A stretch of 64,000 nt of DNA, from contig NZ_BDJB01000011.1 in assembly GCF_002117915.1 (NCBI RefSeq), positions 62,001 through 126,000 on the forward strand, written 5' to 3'. Positions within the stretch are counted from its first letter, which is position 1, and each line of letters starts with the position of its first letter. Source of the DNA: Sphingomonas sp. TZW2008 (GTDB lineage: Bacteria > Pseudomonadota > Alphaproteobacteria > Sphingomonadales > Sphingomonadaceae). Position numbers and translations under genes: made by a program. The notes beneath the pieces are model-generated. The model searched no databases. It saw nothing but the letters and a program-made list of their open reading frames with translations, and was not told the origin of the DNA. Positions 1 to 8,723 of the stretch are shown here, one piece after another.

Positions 1-522
1 ATCGCCCGCATCTTCGCCGCGGCGGACGAGACGCTCGGCGGGCTCGACATCCTGGTGTCGAACGCGGCACTTGGTGCCGAGCCGATCGACGCGATGGCGG
101 ACGACGATTGGCGCTACGTCATCGACGTCAATCTGACGGCGGCGCTCGCCTGCACGCGCGGCGCGCTTCAGCGCTTTCTGGCGGGTGAAGGACAGGTCGT
201 CATCGTCGGATCGATCAGCGCCGAGATCCACGCACCCGGCGAGAGCGTCTATTCCGCCACCAAGGCGGGGCTGCAGGCGTTCGCGGAAACGCTGCGCAAG
301 GAAGTGGCGGAGCGCGGGGTTCGCGTCAGTCTGGTAGAGCCGGGTACCGTCGGGTCCGACATGCAAGAGCCCGACGACGACGAACAGCGCGCGATGATCG
401 CGCGCGAGGAGATGCTCCGCGCGGAGGATATCGCCGAGGCGGTCGCGTTCATCCTCACCCGTCCACATCGCGCCGACGTGGTGAGCCTGCGGATCGAGCC
501 GCGCCTGCAGACGCTGACGTGA
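1..522 (+). CDS. SDR family oxidoreductase (5' partial)
   Basis: The frame is open from the first base, so the N-terminus, including the TGxxxGxG nucleotide-binding loop, lies outside the window. Visible short-chain dehydrogenase features are the SNAA variant of the NNAG strand, an active-site Ser in VGSIS, and YSATKAG with the catalytic Tyr and Lys four residues apart, followed by a PG region typical of cofactor binding. It should be a cytoplasmic NAD(P)-dependent oxidoreductase; the substrate cannot be read. A zinc alcohol dehydrogenase follows 154 bases downstream on the same strand, so both may act on one polyol or sugar. The start is unknown. The family call is firm, the specificity open. 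Confidence 0.9.
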   Translation: MARIFAAADETLGGLDILVSNAALGAEPIDAMADDDWRYVIDVNLTAALACTRGALQRFLAGEGQVVIVGSISAEIHAPGESVYSATKAGLQAFAETLRKEVAERGVRVSLVEPGTVGSDMQEPDDDEQRAMIAREEMLRAEDIAEAVAFILTRPHRADVVSLRIEPRLQTLT

Positions 523-676
523 TCGCGCTCGCCGACGCGGGTCGTACGTCGGTCGCGCGCACGCGGTATTCGCACGATCTCGGCCTCGGCTCGCTTGCGG
601 TAGAGGCCCCGAGCGCATTCCTCGATACCCCCTGCGTTTCGCCAAAACCGGGCGCCGCTGTTCCTGGAGTGATCGC

Positions 677-1729
677 ATGAAGGCTGCACTTAAGACGGCG
701 GACGGGCGTTTCAGCGTCGATCAGGTCGACGATCCGGTGCTCGGTGGCGACGAGTGGGTCGGGGCGTGGGTGCGGGTCGCCGGCATCTGCGGCACCGATC
801 TGCGGCACTGGAAGAAGCCGGAGGCCGAGCTGCACTGCTGCATCATGGGTCACGAGCTCGCCGGCGAGGTGGTCGAGGTCGGCCCCGGTGTCACGCGGGT
901 CGCGAACGGCGAACGCGTGTTGATCGAATCGGTGCTCGGCTGCGGCCACTGCGACTGGTGCCGCGTGCAGCAGTACAACCGCTGCCCCGATCTCTACCCG
1001 ACACGTCGCGCCAGCGTGTCGCGTGCCTACGCCGAATATGTTGTCGGGCCGCAGCACAAATTCTACCCGCTGCCCGACCACATCGGGTTCGAGGACGCGG
1101 CGCTGCTCGATACCTTTGCCGCCTGCCTCCACGCGCAGCATCTCTCGGGGCTGACGATCAACGCCAAGGTGGCGATCATCGGCGCGGGGCCGATCGGGCT
1201 CGGGCAGCTGATGCTCGCCAAGGCCAGCGGCGCCGATGTCGCGATCGTCGATACGGTCGCGCACTCGCTCGACGTGGCACGGGAGCTGGGTGCCGATCGC
1301 GTGATCCGGTCCGACCATGAAGACGTAGTCGCGGCGGTGCAGGGGCTGACCGACGGTCGCGGCGCCGACGTGGTGTTCGAATGCGCCGGCGGCACCTCGA
1401 TGCCAGAGACGCTGCCGTTGGCGACACGGCTCGTCCGTCGCGGCGGCAAGGTCGTCATCGTCGGCGGGTTCGACGCCGGTGAGACGAGCATCGCACTCGA
1501 GTGGCAGCGCATCCAGATGTCCGAGATCGCGCTGATCCCGACGGCGAGCTTCGCCTTTCACGACATCTACGCCGAGCAGGCCGAAGTGCTGGAGCTGCTC
1601 GCGCGCGGCAAGCTGCGCACCGATCCATTGATCACCCATCGCTTCCCGCTCGACCGGATCAACGAGGCGTTCGACGTCGCGCAGGCGAAGGAGGAAACCG
1701 GCGCGATCTTCGTCTGTCTGGACGTTTAG
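677..1729 (+). CDS. zinc-dependent medium-chain alcohol/polyol dehydrogenase
   Basis: 350 residues, the usual length for MDR dehydrogenases. GICGTD holds the first catalytic zinc Cys (residue 38) and GHELAGEVVEVG the second ligand region. The cluster CGHCDWC followed by CPDLYP supplies the four structural-zinc cysteines. The Rossmann loop is GAGPIGLG. This pattern fits sorbitol, threonine or galactitol-type dehydrogenases more than simple ethanol dehydrogenases. The ATG has GGAG about 7 bases upstream. It follows the partial SDR gene on the same strand, so co-transcription is plausible though the 154-base gap may hold its own promoter. Substrate unknown. Confidence 0.92.
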   Translation: MKAALKTADGRFSVDQVDDPVLGGDEWVGAWVRVAGICGTDLRHWKKPEAELHCCIMGHELAGEVVEVGPGVTRVANGERVLIESVLGCGHCDWCRVQQYNRCPDLYPTRRASVSRAYAEYVVGPQHKFYPLPDHIGFEDAALLDTFAACLHAQHLSGLTINAKVAIIGAGPIGLGQLMLAKASGADVAIVDTVAHSLDVARELGADRVIRSDHEDVVAAVQGLTDGRGADVVFECAGGTSMPETLPLATRLVRRGGKVVIVGGFDAGETSIALEWQRIQMSEIALIPTASFAFHDIYAEQAEVLELLARGKLRTDPLITHRFPLDRINEAFDVAQAKEETGAIFVCLDV

Positions 1730-2175
1730 CGGGCCAGGGGGAGTACGGTGCGCGACGGCGATTTCCGCCGCATGTGTTCCCAGAAGGCTGTGACGTGTGA
1801 CGGCCGTGCTTCGCTGATCGTAAGGTTAGCAACACTAACCGCAATGGATGAGACGCTGTCGTGCCGCTCGCGAGTGTGCGCCGTGGCGGCATCGCGATCT
1901 CGCTATCGGCTACTCGGGGAGAAGGTGTGGCAACCTTGCCGAACGGTGGGTTCACGGGGCGCTGTAGCTGAAACAGATCGGCGCCCAGGTGCTTTTCATC
2001 GGTTCGCGCGTTGTGGGCGCGTATGGGCTCTTTCGCGCGAAATTTCCTTTGCCAGGCCATGTGTCGGGCGAGCCGATCGCCTGAGCGGCAAGCAGAAGAA
2101 AAGCAGATCAGCCATTCTCCTGCTGTTCATCTGAGGCGGACTAGGCGCGACGAGCCCAAAGCCTTGAGCGAGACG
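1730..2175. other. intergenic region, no gene seen
   Basis: About 445 bases between the dehydrogenase and the lipoprotein. Open frames here give low-complexity, arginine-rich translations without family features. The only ordered element seen is the perfect inverted repeat at 1824-1840. No convincing terminator or promoter was recognised. Confidence 0.5.
1824..1840. promoter_or_regulatory. palindrome GGTTAG-N5-CTAACC, possible operator
   Basis: Two perfect 6-base arms flank the spacer CAACA. The site lies in locally AT-richer DNA, about 340 bases upstream of the lipoprotein start and 95 bases after the dehydrogenase stop. It resembles a dimeric repressor site in form. No cognate regulator is adjacent, and no -35/-10 pair was recognised with it. 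Confidence 0.3.
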
Positions 2176-2973
2176 ATGACACCATATTCTGCCCGCCTTT
2201 GGTTCCTGTCCGGCGGACTGGCGTTCACGCTCGCCGGCTGCGTCACGCCGCCCGCTCCCGTGCAGCCGCCGCCCGTCGTCGCGACGCTTCCGCCGCCGCC
2301 GCCGGTTATGCCGGCGGGTGGCTATATCGGGATGAAGAGCCCGACCAAACGGGCCGACGGCAAGTATTTCACCCCCAACCTCGACAATACTGATCAGGCC
2401 GCCGTCTGGCATCTGCGCAACGCGTTGAACGTCGCCGCGCTCGGGTGCGACCAGGCGGGGGGCGGTGTCATCGATCATTACAACACGTGGCTCAGAACGC
2501 GTGGTGCAGCGATCGACCGCTATTACCAGGCTTACATCCGCGAATGGCAGACGCCGGGATGGTGGGACTGGCAACGGGTCTATGACGACAATCAGACCCG
2601 CATCTACAACTTCTACGCGCAGCCCGCGATGCGCGCCGCCTTTTGCGCGGTGGCGCGCGAGGAAGTCGCCAAGGTAGGGCAAGTCGCCGACGACGATCTG
2701 CCGTCGTTTGCGCGCGGCGCGCTGCTTCGGCTCGATCGGCCGTTCGTCGACTTCTACGCAGCCTATGACGCGTGGCGCGACTATTACCAGCCAGCGCCGC
2801 CACCGGTGGTTCCGCCGCAGATCGTGCGAACCATCGACGAGCCTGCAGTGGTGACGCCACCCGCCGTGGTCGCGACGCTGGACGGTCAGGAGGCGGTTAT
2901 AGCCGACACTCAGCCAGCGCCGGCTCCCGCGCTGGGCGACGCGCCAGATCCCGTGGCTCCCTCGCCCCGTTGA
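2176..2973 (+). CDS. putative outer-membrane lipoprotein of unknown function
   Basis: 265 residues from the ATG at 2176. The frame extends upstream to 2011, but this ATG directly precedes a good lipoprotein signal: a positive start, a hydrophobic stretch and the lipobox LAGC with the lipidated Cys at residue 22. After the Cys comes a proline-rich linker (PPAPVQPPP, PPPPP). A folded part of about 150 residues follows, rich in aromatic residues (WWDWQRVYDDN, YNFYAQP), then a second Pro/Ala-rich tail. I recognise no named family. It is probably an envelope protein anchored on the periplasmic face. The next gene is convergent, so it is likely monocistronic. Confidence 0.75.
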   Translation: MTPYSARLWFLSGGLAFTLAGCVTPPAPVQPPPVVATLPPPPPVMPAGGYIGMKSPTKRADGKYFTPNLDNTDQAAVWHLRNALNVAALGCDQAGGGVIDHYNTWLRTRGAAIDRYYQAYIREWQTPGWWDWQRVYDDNQTRIYNFYAQPAMRAAFCAVAREEVAKVGQVADDDLPSFARGALLRLDRPFVDFYAAYDAWRDYYQPAPPPVVPPQIVRTIDEPAVVTPPAVVATLDGQEAVIADTQPAPAPALGDAPDPVAPSPR

Positions 2974-3101
2974 CCGGCGGCGAGCCGGGGGAGGCAGACG
3001 CGTGTTCGCGGATGGATGTCAAATACGCATGTTACATCCTGACCGTGCAGTTCACCGGATCAACCGCCTCGCACCTGCCCGATTCCATTTGGTGCCCAAC
3101 G

Positions 3102-4244
3102 CTATGCGGCCCCACGTGAAAAGGAGTTGGCCCCTCTGCGCCGGCGTGCCCAGCGAAGCATACCAGTGACGAAAAGCAGTGCGGGTGCCGAGCCTAGCAC
3201 GACCGCCATGAGACGGGTCGGCAGGCCGCCAATCGTTCCGTCGTGTATCGGCCTGATCCAGCCGCTCACGGCCGTTCCGCTGCCGGCGCGGCGGATATCG
3301 TGAACGGCCAAGACATGGCCCGAAAACTGGTCGAGGAAGACGTAGCTACCAGGGAAGCGCCGATGCGGATCGCCCGGCACCCGAAGACGCACCCTGATCG
3401 CGGCATCTGGAGCTCCGGGCACCTCGAAGAACACGATCCGGCCGTCGGGCAGCGCGCGGTGCGCCGCGTCGAGCGCCTCCGTGATCCGGATGCGGCCGCC
3501 GTGGTCGCCGTGGGATGCCGGCGTCGGGATGGCAGCGGGCCGCACTATCGCCTGGGTGACGGCCGGTAGCGCCAGCAATACGCCGGTCCCGACCAGCGCG
3601 AACAGGAGCGCCAGGCTCCACAGCCCGAACAGCTTGTGAAGATCGCGCAGCCGGCGGGACGGCGCTGCATCGCGCTTGAAAGCCATCGCTTTGCGCCAGC
3701 TTCCGCGCGGCCACCACGCCACCAGTCCGCTCGTCAACAGCACCAGCATCGCGATGCCCGACCAGCCTACCACCTGGCCGCCGACATCGCCGGCGAGCAG
3801 CGCCATGTGGAGCTGGTAAAGCCAGCTCATCAGATAGCCGCCCCATGGTTCGGCGCGAACGATACGACGACCATCGGGCGAAAACCACACCATCACGCGC
3901 GCGGCGTGGTGGCCGTGACCGGACGAGGGATAGAAGCGCGCCGGAATAGCGCCCCCTTCGCCGGTTACCTCGATCGTCCATTTGCCGGCAGGATCGTGCC
4001 AGCGGGCGCGTCCCGTCGCCAGCGCACGATCCCATACGGGCGAGGCGAGGCCGGGCGCACCATCGCTCCGACCGGCCTCGACCACCGGGTGAAGCGCGGC
4101 ATCGATGTCGGTGTAGAACACCAGCGCCGACCCGGTGAGGCCGAGCACCGCGAACAGCAGACCGATACCCAGGCCCAGCCACAGATGGACGCGCTGCACG
4201 AGCAGCCGCGCGCGCGAGGCTGAAGAGCGGCCGTACGCGCCCAT
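3102..4244 (-). CDS. PepSY-associated transmembrane protein
   Basis: 380 residues, the length of PiuB/PepSY-TM iron-uptake proteins. An N-terminal membrane segment (LWLGLGIGLLFAVLGLTGSALVF) is followed by a periplasmic domain, then HMALLAGDVGG and further membrane spans near residues 160, 205 and 350. Conserved His residues in VQRVHLWLG and RDLHKLFGLWS match the presumed haem or metal ligands of the family. Its ATG overlaps the stop of the upstream TonB-dependent receptor by one base (TGATG), so translation is probably coupled. Proteins of this type are thought to act as inner-membrane reductases for ferric siderophores or similar chelates; that role is inferred from family and context. Confidence 0.88.
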   Translation of the reverse strand: MGAYGRSSASRARLLVQRVHLWLGLGIGLLFAVLGLTGSALVFYTDIDAALHPVVEAGRSDGAPGLASPVWDRALATGRARWHDPAGKWTIEVTGEGGAIPARFYPSSGHGHHAARVMVWFSPDGRRIVRAEPWGGYLMSWLYQLHMALLAGDVGGQVVGWSGIAMLVLLTSGLVAWWPRGSWRKAMAFKRDAAPSRRLRDLHKLFGLWSLALLFALVGTGVLLALPAVTQAIVRPAAIPTPASHGDHGGRIRITEALDAAHRALPDGRIVFFEVPGAPDAAIRVRLRVPGDPHRRFPGSYVFLDQFSGHVLAVHDIRRAGSGTAVSGWIRPIHDGTIGGLPTRLMAVVLGSAPALLFVTGMLRWARRRRGANSFSRGAA

Positions 4245-6457
4245 CAGAAGCGCGTTGCCAGCGTGATCTCGAAAGATCGCGGTGCGCCGATGTAGACGTT
4301 GGTGGTCGGATAGCCCGAATATTCGCCGTAGAAGGCGTCGGTCAGGTTTCGACCACGAAGCGTCAGAGTTGCTTGGGGTGCGACCGGGAACGAGAGGCTG
4401 GCATCCAGCACAATATGCCCGTCGACGCGGATCGTATTGGCCGTGTCGGTGTAGAAGGCGCTGGCGTGACGCAGGAACCCGCCCACGGTCACCTTGTCGG
4501 CGATGGTATAGAGCGCCGAGGCGTTCACGGTGGTCGAGGGGATGTTGATCGGGCGGTTGCCGCTCCGATCGAGCCGAACGCCGCCCACCAATTCGGACAG
4601 TTCGTCATATTGTGCGTCGGTGTAGGAGACGCCGCCCGACAGGCGCAGCGCCTTGATGGGCGTGACGACGCCGGACAGTTCGATGCCTTGCGAGGATTGC
4701 CGTCCGCCCTGCACCGTCAGCGTCGGGTTGTTCGGATCGCGCGTCAGAATATCGCGCTGCTCGATCCGGTAGGCCGCGCCGGTGACGCTCGCCCGCCCGC
4801 CCCATGCGGTCGCCTTGAACCCGGCCTCGTAGGCGCGGCCCTTGGTCAGCCGGAAGCGGCTGTTGGCGATCGACGCCAGCAGGATCGAGGACACGGGCGA
4901 TACGGCCGTCGTATATTGCGCGTAGAGCGTCATGCCCGGTGTCACGTCCCACGTCGTGCCCGTGCGCCACGACAGGGGATCGAAGGTCGGGCTGTTGCGA
5001 TCGGCCGCGCCGGTCGCGTTCTGTATCGTCGTCCGGTCGAGCGCGATGTGATCCCAGCGCAATCCGCCCACCAGCAGCCATTTGGATGTCAGGTTCAGCG
5101 CATCCTCCGCGAATACCGACGTCTGCTTCAGCCTGGAATCGAACGTCACGTTGGTGGTGGTGAAGATCGCCGATCCTGTCGGCAGCGGTACGACGGCAGG
5201 ATTTCGTACGTCCACGGCGGGCAGCGCCGTCACCGGGGCCTGTTGCCGCAGGCTGGTGAAGTCGGTGTCGTTATACTCGACGCCCAGGCTGAAGCGGTTG
5301 CGCAGCCCAGCGATCCGGCTGTCGTTGCCGATCACCCCGCGCGCGTTCCAGAACTGGTGATCGTGCCTGAAATCCTGATAGCTCTGGCGGAAGCTGCCGC
5401 CCGGAAAGGCCACTGTGGGCGCGGCGAAGGTTTGGCTGTCCGCCAACAGGAACGCGCGATCGGCGGTGTAGCCGGTCAGGTCGAGCGCGACGGTCCACCC
5501 GCTGCCGACTGCCCAGTCGAGCCGCGACCGCACGGTGGTCTCGTCAGCACCGGAATAGGCACCTTGGGGGTTGTAGTTACGCCGGCGCAGCGCGCGATCG
5601 GCGACCAGGCCGTTCGCCGTCGTGACGGCATCGGTCGGGCGTAGCGCATAGTGGCCGGGGATTAGCGGCAATCCTTGATAGGTGGCGTCGTAGCGATCCT
5701 CGAAATGATCGACGGCGACGAGCAGCGACAGCCGATCACTCGGCTTCCACAGCACGCTCGCGGTTAACCCGGCCGAGAAGGTGTCGTTGTTGTCGACGTC
5801 GTACAGGCTGTCCGACCGCTGGTAGCTGGCGTCTGCCCGCACCGCGATCGTCGACGATACCGGCAGGTTCACCCCACCGGCTACGAACACCGTATCAAAG
5901 CTCCTGACCGACAGCAGCGTATCGAGGTGGCGTTCGCCGAAGACCGGCTTGCGCGTCACCTTGTTGATGACCCCGGCCAGTGCGCCTTCGCCGTAGAGAA
6001 CCGAGGCTGGCCCCTTCAGCACCTCGATCCGGTCGTAGTGCCAGTTATTGCTATCGCGTTGAACGACGGTCGAGGTTGAAATCCGCACGCCGTCCTGAAG
6101 GATCGACACGGTGTTGCCAGCGAAGCCGCGCAAGCTGACGACGGCCGGATTGCCGGGTACGTTGCCGGCGATCGCGCCCACCACGTCGTTGAACGCCTCG
6201 CGCGCGGTGCGAAGACCGCGGACTTGGAGATCGTCCTGCGTCAGCACCTCGACGCTTGCCGGCGTCTCGCGGATCGACAGCGCGAGACGGCTGCTCGCAC
6301 GCGCCTGAGCGTCGAGCTTCAGCGGATCGCGCTGGCCGGTGACGACGATCGCTGAATCGACGCGGTCGGGGAGGCTGTCGCGGCTTTGCGCCGCGACGGG
6401 CGCGGTCGGTAGCAGGCACGACGCGGCGGCGCCCGCCAGTGAGATCTTTGGGAACAT
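4244..6457 (-). CDS. TonB-dependent siderophore-type receptor
   Basis: 737 residues from the ATG at 6457, chosen over the longer frame to 6595. It has AAAGG 8 bases upstream and begins a clear signal peptide ending near PVAAQS, while the longer form would overlap the preceding gene. A plug domain follows (RETPASVEVLTQDDL, LRGFAGNTVSILQDGVR, GPASVLYGEGALAG), then a beta-barrel ending in ITLATRF with the terminal Phe typical of outer-membrane proteins. It should import a metal chelate with energy from TonB-ExbBD. The DUF2946 gene upstream and PepSY gene downstream suggest iron or copper chelates. No Fur-type box was seen upstream. Confidence 0.93.
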   Translation of the reverse strand: MFPKISLAGAAASCLLPTAPVAAQSRDSLPDRVDSAIVVTGQRDPLKLDAQARASSRLALSIRETPASVEVLTQDDLQVRGLRTAREAFNDVVGAIAGNVPGNPAVVSLRGFAGNTVSILQDGVRISTSTVVQRDSNNWHYDRIEVLKGPASVLYGEGALAGVINKVTRKPVFGERHLDTLLSVRSFDTVFVAGGVNLPVSSTIAVRADASYQRSDSLYDVDNNDTFSAGLTASVLWKPSDRLSLLVAVDHFEDRYDATYQGLPLIPGHYALRPTDAVTTANGLVADRALRRRNYNPQGAYSGADETTVRSRLDWAVGSGWTVALDLTGYTADRAFLLADSQTFAAPTVAFPGGSFRQSYQDFRHDHQFWNARGVIGNDSRIAGLRNRFSLGVEYNDTDFTSLRQQAPVTALPAVDVRNPAVVPLPTGSAIFTTTNVTFDSRLKQTSVFAEDALNLTSKWLLVGGLRWDHIALDRTTIQNATGAADRNSPTFDPLSWRTGTTWDVTPGMTLYAQYTTAVSPVSSILLASIANSRFRLTKGRAYEAGFKATAWGGRASVTGAAYRIEQRDILTRDPNNPTLTVQGGRQSSQGIELSGVVTPIKALRLSGGVSYTDAQYDELSELVGGVRLDRSGNRPINIPSTTVNASALYTIADKVTVGGFLRHASAFYTDTANTIRVDGHIVLDASLSFPVAPQATLTLRGRNLTDAFYGEYSGYPTTNVYIGAPRSFEITLATRF

Positions 6458-6539
6458 GGCAATACCTTTGACCGGCCGAGCGCGAGGCGCCGGCCGTGAT
6501 TCATGGTCGCACCGGACGAAGCGGCGCGCGATCGAGAGG

Positions 6540-6950
6540 TCAAAGGGAAGCGGGTGGTCCGCGCAGCGGTGGGCGCAGGAACGGTGCGCGGGCAAGAACC
6601 GGCGGGCGCGCCGCGATCACGCCCGTCGACAGGATGAACGCGATCAGCGCGGCAAGCTGTAGGGGATCGATCGCGGCGAGCATCGCGGCGGAAAGGACGG
6701 AAAAGACGCAGGGCATCTCCGCCTTGCCGTGATCAGTCGGTTTGCCATGATCGGGCATGGCACCGTGCATTCCCGGCATGTCCGTCATCGCCGTAGGCGC
6801 CGCGGTGCCGGCGCAAAGCGTGATGGCGATCCGCCCATCGTCGACACCGATCATGTAGCCGGTGGGGATCACGACTTTCAGCAGCAGCGTCGCCGCACAG
6901 ATCAGCATGGCGAGGCGGCGTTGCGCAAGAAGGTGCCGGATCAAACGCAC
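6540..6950 (-). CDS. DUF2946-like small membrane/periplasmic protein
   Basis: 136 residues. An N-terminal hydrophobic segment is followed by GYMIGVDDGRIAITLCAG, a run rich in Met and His (MTDMPGMHGAMPDHGKPTDHGK), MPCVFS, and a second hydrophobic segment near residue 95. This pattern, two membrane helices around a Cys/Met/His-rich loop, fits the DUF2946 family, often found beside TonB-dependent receptors and PepSY proteins. The loop could bind copper or another soft metal; that is inference. It is the first gene of a probable three-gene minus-strand operon, 82 bases ahead of the receptor. Confidence 0.75.
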   Translation of the reverse strand: MRLIRHLLAQRRLAMLICAATLLLKVVIPTGYMIGVDDGRIAITLCAGTAAPTAMTDMPGMHGAMPDHGKPTDHGKAEMPCVFSVLSAAMLAAIDPLQLAALIAFILSTGVIAARPPVLARAPFLRPPLRGPPASL

Positions 6951-7270
6951 CGGAGCCGACTACCGTTGCGAGCAAGGGGTGTCACTTGGACAATCCGCCT
7001 CACCCAGATCAAGCGGAAGGAGATCAGGTGACGGGCACGCTACCCGGCGGCCGCCGGCGCGCATTGCCAGTCAGCCGGGACACGCACCTTCGGCACCCGC
7101 TCAGCAAGGGCACTTCACTGTGGTGCGCAGCGCGTCGGCACGCGCGCCCACCGGATCCAGGGATCGATTGCCGTGCCGCAGCTGATGCATCATCGCATTT
7201 GCAGGATGATCCGGTGCCGGAGGTTATCGGGCCAGCGACTTTGCCGAAGCCATCCAGTCTATCGTCGCGG
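6951..7270. other. intergenic region between crtW and the DUF2946 operon
   Basis: About 320 bases that must hold the promoter of the DUF2946-receptor-PepSY operon (near 6951-7050, minus strand) and the end of the crt transcript. I see no clear Fur box, -35/-10 pair or U-tract terminator. A short plus-strand frame with AAGGAG at about 7018 and a GTG exists but its translation has no coding character. Confidence 0.4.
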
Positions 7271-8005
7271 CTATCGCTGCGGCGACAGTCTCTCGCGCCG
7301 GAAGGCCGGCAGCCGCCACCATGGCGTGCCAGGGCTGAGATGATGTTCGTGATGATAAGCGCCGAAGTGAAAGCAGGTCATCAGCGACACCAGTGGCCGC
7401 AGCGTGTTGCTGCGCGCATTGTGCGAATCGGCGAAGGGCTGGTCGTCGTGGCGGTGCGGAAGATACGTGCCGAAGACGAACAATTGCCCCAGGGCGAGCA
7501 GCGCCGGGATCGCCCAGAAGACGACGATGTTGAGGAGCGACGCGCCGAGCAACATGTACACCGTCGCTGCCAGCGTTATCCGCACGATCTGACCGTGCGT
7601 ATAGTAATTGCGGAAGAAGGCGCCGAACCACGGCAGCGCGCGGCGCGGCGCGGCAGCGTGGAAATCGGGATCGGTCGCCGTACCCGGGGCAGCGTGATGT
7701 GCATGATGCTTGGGGAGCAATGCGCCGTAGGACAGACCGGCATAGGCGGCCAGACAGATCGTCCCGACGTTTCTGTTCAGCCGCGCCCGCCCCGGCGCCA
7801 GCGATCCGTGCATGCAATCGTGCGCGATGATGAACAGCCCGGTGCTGAGCCACGCCTGCGCGATGACCATTATCGGCGCCAGCAGTGCACCGGCAAGGCT
7901 CCAGCGCCAGAAAAAGATGCCACCGATGTGCACCGCAGCCCAGGCGGCGCCAATCGCGCCGGCGAGGATCAGTCCGCGCCGAGTGTCATCCCTTCGACTC
8001 CGCAT
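7271..8005 (-). CDS. crtW: beta-carotene ketolase CrtW
   Basis: 244 residues from the ATG at 8005, which overlaps the crtZ stop by one base (TGATG); the frame extends upstream but only through crtZ. Membrane-bound di-iron desaturase-type enzyme with the CrtW histidine boxes: HDCMHGSLAPG, HHAHHAAPGTATDPDFH and FHFGAYHHEHHLSP followed by PWWRLP. It adds the 4-keto group to beta-ionone rings, giving canthaxanthin from beta-carotene or astaxanthin together with CrtZ. Four or more membrane helices are visible. Other carotenoid genes (crtE, B, I, Y) are not in the window, so precursor supply must come from elsewhere. Confidence 0.93.
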   Translation of the reverse strand: MRSRRDDTRRGLILAGAIGAAWAAVHIGGIFFWRWSLAGALLAPIMVIAQAWLSTGLFIIAHDCMHGSLAPGRARLNRNVGTICLAAYAGLSYGALLPKHHAHHAAPGTATDPDFHAAAPRRALPWFGAFFRNYYTHGQIVRITLAATVYMLLGASLLNIVVFWAIPALLALGQLFVFGTYLPHRHDDQPFADSHNARSNTLRPLVSLMTCFHFGAYHHEHHLSPGTPWWRLPAFRRERLSPQR

Positions 8006-8472
8006 CACCGCTCGGCGCGTTCGGCGAGCCGGCGCTTCAGCCGGGCAGGATCGGGTGCGAAAAGGAAGCCGAAGCTGACGCCGCCGTCCTTGCCCTTTAC
8101 CGCATGGTGAAGCCGGTGCGCCTGATGCAGCCGTTTGAGGTAGCCGCGCCGCGGCACCCAGCGCAGGCCAAACCGCTGATGGACGAGCATGTCGTGGACG
8201 AAGGCGTAGATCGCGCCGTAGACGGTGATCCCGAGTGCCATCCACCAGACCGGTTCCCACCAGGTTCCAAGGACGAACAGCGCGACGACGATCGCGGCAA
8301 AAGTGACCGCGTACCAATCGTTACGTTCAAATGCGCCGTGATGCGGCTCGTGATGCGAACGGTGCCAGCCCCAACCCCATCCGTGCATGACGTATTTGTG
8401 CGTCGCCCAGGCGAACATCTCCATGAACAGCACCATGGCCAGAACCAGCAGCAGTTTTTCGTACCAACTCAT
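8005..8472 (-). CDS. crtZ: beta-carotene hydroxylase CrtZ
   Basis: 155 residues, typical for bacterial CrtZ of the fatty-acid hydroxylase superfamily. The His motifs are HKYVMHG, HRSHHEPHHGAFERND, FVHDMLVHQRFG and HQAHRLHHAVKGKDGGVSFGF. It hydroxylates C-3 of the beta-ionone ring in the inner membrane. It is the first recognised gene of a crtZ-crtW unit and is translationally coupled to crtW. Its ATG overlaps by four bases (ATGA) the stop of an open frame upstream, described separately. Together the two enzymes predict astaxanthin or related xanthophylls. Confidence 0.95.
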   Translation of the reverse strand: MSWYEKLLLVLAMVLFMEMFAWATHKYVMHGWGWGWHRSHHEPHHGAFERNDWYAVTFAAIVVALFVLGTWWEPVWWMALGITVYGAIYAFVHDMLVHQRFGLRWVPRRGYLKRLHQAHRLHHAVKGKDGGVSFGFLFAPDPARLKRRLAERAER

Positions 8473-8723
8473 GCTCTTCCTCGGGGCGTAGGTGCGGCCA
8501 TGACCGGCGTCGTACGCGGCGCGTCTCTAGCACGCGCGTACAGCCACCGCATCAGCCTGCGACAGCAGCCTTCGGCCGGCAGCCAACAAGCCGGGATACG
8601 CAAACCCATCGCAAGAAGCAGGTTCGCCACCGTGCCCGCATCGAAATGGGAAATCGCGCGGAGCGTTGCAATAACGGCCGCCAGAACCGTCGGCTCGGAT
8701 GCCGGGGCGAACCAGGCAGACGC
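8469..8723 (-). other. open frame ahead of crtZ, possible gene remnant
   Basis: An 84-codon stretch, open from a TAG at 8724-8726 to a TGA at 8469-8471, lies in one minus-strand frame directly upstream of crtZ, and its TGA overlaps the crtZ ATG as ATGA. Codon third positions are mostly G or C and the translation is protein-like (for example ISHFDAGTVANLLLAMGLRI). No ATG with a ribosome site begins it; the first plausible start is a GTG near codon 32. It may be a decayed gene, a short leader frame for crtZ, or chance. I recognise no family. Confidence 0.25.

Noticed and set aside
6951..7050. Fur box before the TonB receptor operon
   Set aside because: No AT-rich GATAAT-like palindrome was found; the region is GC-rich.
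6986..8110. 374-codon plus-strand frame opposite crtW and crtZ
   Set aside because: The minus strand holds all carotenoid His boxes; the plus frame has no family signal.
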